NCBI GenBank assembly: GCA_949747725.1
Contig: CATKFJ010000128.1
Coordinates: forward strand, 1 to 10,246
Origin: an uncultured bacterium
GTDB lineage: Bacteria; Bacillota; Clostridia; Christensenellales; Pumilibacteraceae
Reading direction: 5' to 3'
Length of the DNA stretch: 10,246 nucleotides
The position numbers were made by a program, and so were the translations under genes. Of this stretch, positions 6,781 through 10,246 are shown piece by piece (the stretch's first letter is position 1; every line of letters starts with the position of its first letter). Below the pieces are notes generated by a model that saw only the letters and a program-made list of their open reading frames with translations, was not told where the DNA came from and did no database searches.

Positions 6781-8100
6781 ATGTCGAAAATATCCAAACG
6801 GGCAAAAAAACAAATACTGAATATTTTGTTCCTTGTCGTGCTGATAGGGATAACCGTGACGGTCGTTTTTGTCAGTCAGGATATAAATCTTCACGACGTT
6901 ATAACGTTTACGAAAAATTGCAATCCGTGGTATATCGTCGCCGCGTTAGGCGGGCTGCTCGGTTATATTTTGTTCGAAGCCGTGAGTTTGCACATTATCG
7001 CGCGCAAGCTCGGGCATAAGAGCAAAGCGGTTTCGTCCGTAGCGTATTCGACAAGCGATCTGTATTATTCGGCGATCACGCCGTCGGCGAGCGGCGGACA
7101 GCCTGCGTCCGCTTTTTATATGATGCGCGACGGCATGAGCGGCGGTACAGCCGGATTTACCGTACTTTTCAATATAATTTCGTATACGGTAGCAACGATA
7201 TTGGTGGGCTTGTTTGCGCTTGCGGCTCAGCCGCAGATGTTTTCGCAAATCGGGCATTGGCTGGCAAAAACGCTCGTTATCTTCGGATTCGTAGTGCAGT
7301 TTTTATTGCTTGCGCTGTTGTTGCTGTGCTTTTTCCGCGCGCGCGTCATAAGAAAGATAGGCAATTTCGGAATAACCGTTTTATCCAAGATGAAAATTAT
7401 AAAAAAGCAGGATAAGTGGCGCACGCGTTTGGATAATATGGTCGATAAATATCGGTCGTGTCGCGGCGTAATAAAACAACACCCTATGCTGTTTTTCGTA
7501 GCGTTGTTGTTGAACACCGCGCAACGCGTGTCGCAAACGCTCATTCCGTGTTTTGTGATAATGGCGTCGCCGCAGTCCGTGGATTACGACGTGTCGTTTT
7601 TGCGGCTGTTTTGCATGCAGGCATACGTCATGATAGGCTACAACTCTATACCGCTCCCCGGCGGAACGGGCGCATACGAATACCTGTACCCCAATGTTTT
7701 CGGAATCGGCGGTTACGATATGAAGTTTATTCTTTCGGCGATGATGGTGTCGCGCGCCATTTCGTATTATATATGTATGATAGTCTGCGGCGTATACACT
7801 TTGGTATACCATGCCGTTACGCTTAAAAATATCAAGGGCGACGCCGCCGTTGCGCCGACAAGCATAGACGAGATAGATCTTTATGCCGCAGTCAAGCACG
7901 GTATCGGCGGAAACGACGTTCCTGACGGGAATGTAATAAGCGAAAACGAAAAGGAAACGGCGGATCGCGACGACGAACAAATAAACGACGTACTGAATGA
8001 TACCGAAACGGACAAGCCCGACTCGGTCGAGAGCAATATATCGGCATCGGCGCAAAGTCCCGTATCGGAGGAGGTAGATAGAGATGAAATGCACGAGTAA
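6781..8100 (+). CDS. Lysylphosphatidylglycerol synthase TM-region / flippase-like membrane protein (UPF0104 type)
   Basis: A 439-residue polytopic membrane protein of the family that forms the flippase half of MprF and also occurs alone (YbhN/UPF0104). Hydrophobic segments lie at about 12-31, 50-73, 124-149, 161-186, 235-261, 274-290 and 315-347. The two family signatures are present: TPSASGGQP at 100-108 and PLPGGTGAYE at 291-300. There is no aminoacyl-transferase domain, so it cannot itself make lysyl-phosphatidylglycerol. After residue 350 comes an unusual, probably disordered acidic tail of about 90 residues rich in Asp, Glu, Asn and Ser, which should face the cytoplasm. The end of the gene holds the ribosome binding site of pssA, and the two genes overlap by 17 bp. 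Being first in an operon with PssA and Psd suggests a substrate such as phosphatidylserine or phosphatidylethanolamine, but this is inference. Confidence 0.87.
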   Translation: MSKISKRAKKQILNILFLVVLIGITVTVVFVSQDINLHDVITFTKNCNPWYIVAALGGLLGYILFEAVSLHIIARKLGHKSKAVSSVAYSTSDLYYSAITPSASGGQPASAFYMMRDGMSGGTAGFTVLFNIISYTVATILVGLFALAAQPQMFSQIGHWLAKTLVIFGFVVQFLLLALLLLCFFRARVIRKIGNFGITVLSKMKIIKKQDKWRTRLDNMVDKYRSCRGVIKQHPMLFFVALLLNTAQRVSQTLIPCFVIMASPQSVDYDVSFLRLFCMQAYVMIGYNSIPLPGGTGAYEYLYPNVFGIGGYDMKFILSAMMVSRAISYYICMIVCGVYTLVYHAVTLKNIKGDAAVAPTSIDEIDLYAAVKHGIGGNDVPDGNVISENEKETADRDDEQINDVLNDTETDKPDSVESNISASAQSPVSEEVDRDEMHE

Positions 8101-8821
8101 GCATATTGTAGGCTATTGGCATTACGGCGTGATACTTACATATATATCGCTTGCGCTCAGCGTGTGCGGCATTTGCTTTGCCGCGGCATACGGCGGACCG
8201 CGCCGCGACGATATAGCCGCGTTTTTCGTGTTGCTTGCCGGGCTTTGCGACGCTTTCGACGGCATGGTCGCCAATACGCGCAAAAACCGCACTCGGGACG
8301 ACCGAATGTTCGGCATGCAGATAGATTCGTTGTGCGATATCGTGTCGTTCGGTATCGCGCCCGTAATGGTGGGCGTCGCAATGGGCATGACGCGGTGGTA
8401 CTACTGCATAGTCTATGTATTTTTCGTGCTTTGCGGACTTGTGAGGCTTGCGTACTTCAACGTCGACGAGATCAACAGAATGAACGAACCGGACGCCGGC
8501 AGACGCGAATCGTATACGGGCTTGCCCATTACCAACGTTTCGCTTGCGTTGCCCGTGTTTTATCTTGTCGCAACCATGTTCGACAGAGGCGCGTGCGGCG
8601 TTACGTACGAGCAAGCGCAGATTATACGCAGCGTTATAATGATGACGCTCTATATACTTTGCGGACTGTTGTTCGTGATAAAATTCAAAATGCCCAAAGC
8701 GCATGCGCGCGGTCTTATTATAACCGTAATAACGATAACCGTTATCGTTATCGGACTTGCTTTAATACGATACTACGTTTGCGGCGTCGTGCTATTCGAA
8801 CCGCTTACCAAATTCGCTTGA
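8084..8821 (+). CDS. pssA: CDP-diacylglycerol-serine O-phosphatidyltransferase (phosphatidylserine synthase)
   Basis: A 245-residue integral membrane CDP-alcohol phosphotransferase. It would condense CDP-diacylglycerol with L-serine to give phosphatidylserine and CMP. The catalytic signature is at 56-85: D56 and D59-G60, A63, then G77, D81 and D85 in FGMQIDSLCD. The residue after A63 is Asn64, where the classical motif has Arg, and the gap to G77 is 12 residues rather than the textbook 8; I recall the longer gap, with an RT..(E/D)..FG stretch, from clostridial PssA proteins. Several membrane helices are visible (about 14-36, 45-55, 86-100, 104-122, 150-166, 183-199, 208-228). A very strong GGAGGAGG at 8067-8074, nine bases before the ATG, lies within the preceding gene. 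The next gene is Psd, which confirms serine rather than glycerol phosphate as the likely acceptor. Confidence 0.92.
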   Translation: MKCTSKHIVGYWHYGVILTYISLALSVCGICFAAAYGGPRRDDIAAFFVLLAGLCDAFDGMVANTRKNRTRDDRMFGMQIDSLCDIVSFGIAPVMVGVAMGMTRWYYCIVYVFFVLCGLVRLAYFNVDEINRMNEPDAGRRESYTGLPITNVSLALPVFYLVATMFDRGACGVTYEQAQIIRSVIMMTLYILCGLLFVIKFKMPKAHARGLIITVITITVIVIGLALIRYYVCGVVLFEPLTKFA

Positions 8822-8824
8822 TTT

Positions 8825-9673
8825 ATGAGAGAGGTCGTAGAAAACCCCCATCCGCCGAGATCGCTCCGTTTTTTGTACCGAACAAAATTCGGCGGTCTTG
8901 TTTTGCGCCTTATAAACAGGCGTTGGCTAAGTAAGCTTGCCGGGCGGTATCTCGACAGCCGACTATCCAAACGAAAAATCAAAAAGTATATCAAAAAGCA
9001 CGGCATCGATATGTCGCAGTTCATGGAAGAGGACTACAAAAGCTTCAACGCGTTTTTTACGCGTAGGATAAAACCCGAACTGCGCCCGTTCGACTTAGAT
9101 CCGTGTGCGCTTGTTTCTCCGTGCGACGCCAAGTTATCCGCCTATCATATTTCGGACGTGCTTACTTTCAATATAAAGGGATACGATTACACGGTTGAAA
9201 GCTTGCTCAAAAATGCCGAGCTTGCCGAGGAGTTCCGCGACGGGCTTTGTCTTGTTTTCCGATTGACGGTGACAGACTATCACAGATATTTTTGTTTCGA
9301 CGGCGGAAGCGCGTCGAGCAATAAGTTTATAAAAGGTCGGCTTCATACCGTTCAGCCCATAGCGCTTGAAAACCGCAGGGTCTTTACCGAAAACTGCCGA
9401 GAGTATACCGTACTCGAAACGGATAATTTCGGCACGGCGGTGCAGGTAGAGGTGGGCGCGATGATGGTCGGACGCATAGTGAATCGCATAAAAGAAGGGC
9501 GGTTCGAGCGCGGCGACGAAAAAGGAATGTTCGAGTTCGGCGGTTCGACGGTAGTATTGTTGCTAAAAAACGGAGTTGCGCAAGTAGAAGACGAAATTTT
9601 CGTAAATACCCGAAACGACTGCGAAACGGTTGTCAAGTGCGGCGAAAAAATAGGAAACAAGATCATTCGGTAA
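8825..9673 (+). CDS. psd: Phosphatidylserine decarboxylase proenzyme
   Basis: A 282-residue pyruvoyl-dependent decarboxylase that turns phosphatidylserine into phosphatidylethanolamine and CO2. The self-cleavage motif is GGST at 239-242; the chain would break between G240 and S241, and S241 becomes the pyruvoyl group of the small alpha chain. The expected Asp and His partners are visible as D101 in SPCDAKLSAY and H153 in DYHRYF. Other family blocks are FNAFFTRRIKPELRP (74-88) and VEVGAMMVGRI (208-218). The GGST form and the length fit the clostridial type rather than the longer E. coli type with LGST. The ATG lies three bases after the pssA TGA and has no recognisable Shine-Dalgarno sequence, so translation probably depends on reinitiation after pssA. 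Confidence 0.95.
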   Translation: MREVVENPHPPRSLRFLYRTKFGGLVLRLINRRWLSKLAGRYLDSRLSKRKIKKYIKKHGIDMSQFMEEDYKSFNAFFTRRIKPELRPFDLDPCALVSPCDAKLSAYHISDVLTFNIKGYDYTVESLLKNAELAEEFRDGLCLVFRLTVTDYHRYFCFDGGSASSNKFIKGRLHTVQPIALENRRVFTENCREYTVLETDNFGTAVQVEVGAMMVGRIVNRIKEGRFERGDEKGMFEFGGSTVVLLLKNGVAQVEDEIFVNTRNDCETVVKCGEKIGNKIIR

Positions 9674-9677
9674 AGTA

Positions 9678-9706
9678 TTGATTAACCGACGCAAGTATTG
9701 TATAAT
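9678..9706 (+). promoter_or_regulatory. Sigma-A-type promoter for the glycosyltransferase gene
   Basis: TTGATT at 9678-9683 and a perfect TATAAT at 9701-9706 are spaced by 17 bp, starting five bases after the psd stop. Transcription would start near 9713. The octamer AAGTATTG occurs twice, at 9673-9680 and 9693-9700, exactly 20 bp apart, once touching each promoter element. No intrinsic terminator is visible between psd and this promoter, so readthrough from the lipid operon is possible. Confidence 0.7.
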
Positions 9707-9739
9707 ATTGCAAAAGAGAAAAGAGGAAAGAGGGAAGTT

Positions 9740-10246
9740 ATGACGAAGCTTACAAACGGATTGTTTTTTATTGCGGACGGGTGGGGCGCTACCAAGGGCG
9801 GAATAAATGCGTTTAATTACGATCTGTGTATTGCGCTCGGAAAAATCGCAGAGCGGTATTGTTGTAAAGTTTTTTGCGTGTGCAGCGGCACTGTTCCGCA
9901 TACCGACAAAAAATTTGCGGCGGAAAATAACGTCGAGATCGTACCCGTCGATCCCGACGATTTCGAAAACCGCGATTTTTCCTTGTTGGACAAGCATGTT
10001 AATTCGACGGGATCGCTTTTCTGGATCGGGCACGATATAATTACGGGCGAACACGCTTTAAAATGCTGCGAAAGATTCGGCGGCAAGACGGTGTTATTTC
10101 ACCACATGGATTACGAAGCGTATTATTCCGCCAAAGCCGACGGTCGCGAAACCAAAAAGAAGATCGATCAGCAAAAAAGAATATTCGGTCACGCGCGTCT
10201 GATGTTAGGCGTCGGTCCCAAGCTTTACGAATCGTTAAAGGATAAA
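9740..10246 (+). CDS. Probable GT-B family glycosyltransferase, N-terminal part (cut by window edge)
   Basis: The frame is open from the ATG at 9740 to the right edge, giving the first 169 residues. A purine-rich ribosome binding stretch, AGAGGAAAGAGGGAAG, lies at 9722-9737. The protein starts with a beta strand and a glycine-rich loop, LFFIADGWGATKGGINAFNY (8-27), as in the N-terminal Rossmann domain of GT4-like glycosyltransferases, where a GG(I/V)N loop contacts the substrates. Further blocks are FWIGHDI at 94-100, HHMDYEAYY at 121-129 and a MLGVGPKLYESL segment at 155-166, which resembles the '..A...VGP.L...' strand-helix unit just before the second domain. I recall HHM(D/N/S)Y in a poorly characterised group of bacterial glycosyltransferases. 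The sugar, acceptor and C-terminal nucleotide-binding domain lie outside the window. It has its own promoter, so a link to the lipid operon is unproven. Confidence 0.72.
   Translation, partial: MTKLTNGLFFIADGWGATKGGINAFNYDLCIALGKIAERYCCKVFCVCSGTVPHTDKKFAAENNVEIVPVDPDDFENRDFSLLDKHVNSTGSLFWIGHDIITGEHALKCCERFGGKTVLFHHMDYEAYYSAKADGRETKKKIDQQKRIFGHARLMLGVGPKLYESLKDK

Noticed and set aside
8116..8934. Arg-rich 272-codon frame across pssA and the start of psd
   Set aside because: It is a shifted reading of GC-biased pssA codons, with a very high Arg content and no family features.

Overview
The window looks like a piece of chromosome from a Gram-positive, Clostridia-type member of the Bacillota, probably an uncultured gut or anaerobic lineage. 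The signs are a DnaD-type initiator next to a DnaI/DnaC-type helicase loader, strong GGAGG-type ribosome binding sites, sigma-A-like promoters, standard-code stops of all three kinds, and a PssA/Psd pair of clostridial type. The genus cannot be read from the sequence. Eight genes are supported: seven complete or nearly so, and one cut by the right edge. No CRISPR array, tRNA, rRNA or transposase gene is visible.

Layout. Positions 1-31 hold a perfect 13-bp hairpin, probably a shared terminator. On the minus strand, reading leftward, a dnaD-like gene (992-2419) overlaps by one base a dnaC/dnaI-like helicase loader (159-992); the second gene appears to be cut short by an in-frame TAA, with an 18-codon remnant behind it. 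The 146-bp gap 2420-2565 carries two good promoters that point at each other, so the 5' ends of the leftward and rightward transcripts should be complementary. On the plus strand sbcD (2566-3777) and sbcC (3764-6511) overlap by 14 bp and encode the Mre11/Rad50-type nuclease complex. The 269-bp gap 6512-6780 holds an 86-bp imperfect palindrome bracketed by inverted AATTCGGAATTAG arms (a dispersed-repeat or MITE-like element) and then a strong promoter with an inverted repeat over its -35 box.

That promoter drives a three-gene membrane-lipid operon: a stand-alone MprF-flippase-like membrane protein (6781-8100), phosphatidylserine synthase (8084-8821) and phosphatidylserine decarboxylase (8825-9673). 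The last two make phosphatidylethanolamine from CDP-diacylglycerol and serine, and the first is a reasonable candidate for moving the aminophospholipid across the membrane. A separate promoter with a perfect TATAAT box then serves the start of a probable GT-B glycosyltransferase (9740 to the right edge).

Most of the window is ordinary housekeeping DNA. The points most worth a second look are the interrupted helicase loader, the facing promoters between the replication and repair operons, the flippase-PssA-Psd operon, an Asn in place of the usual Arg in the PssA signature, the palindromic repeat, and the truncated glycosyltransferase with its unusual HHMDY motif. I did not see a clear previously undescribed system; the lipid operon is the nearest candidate.
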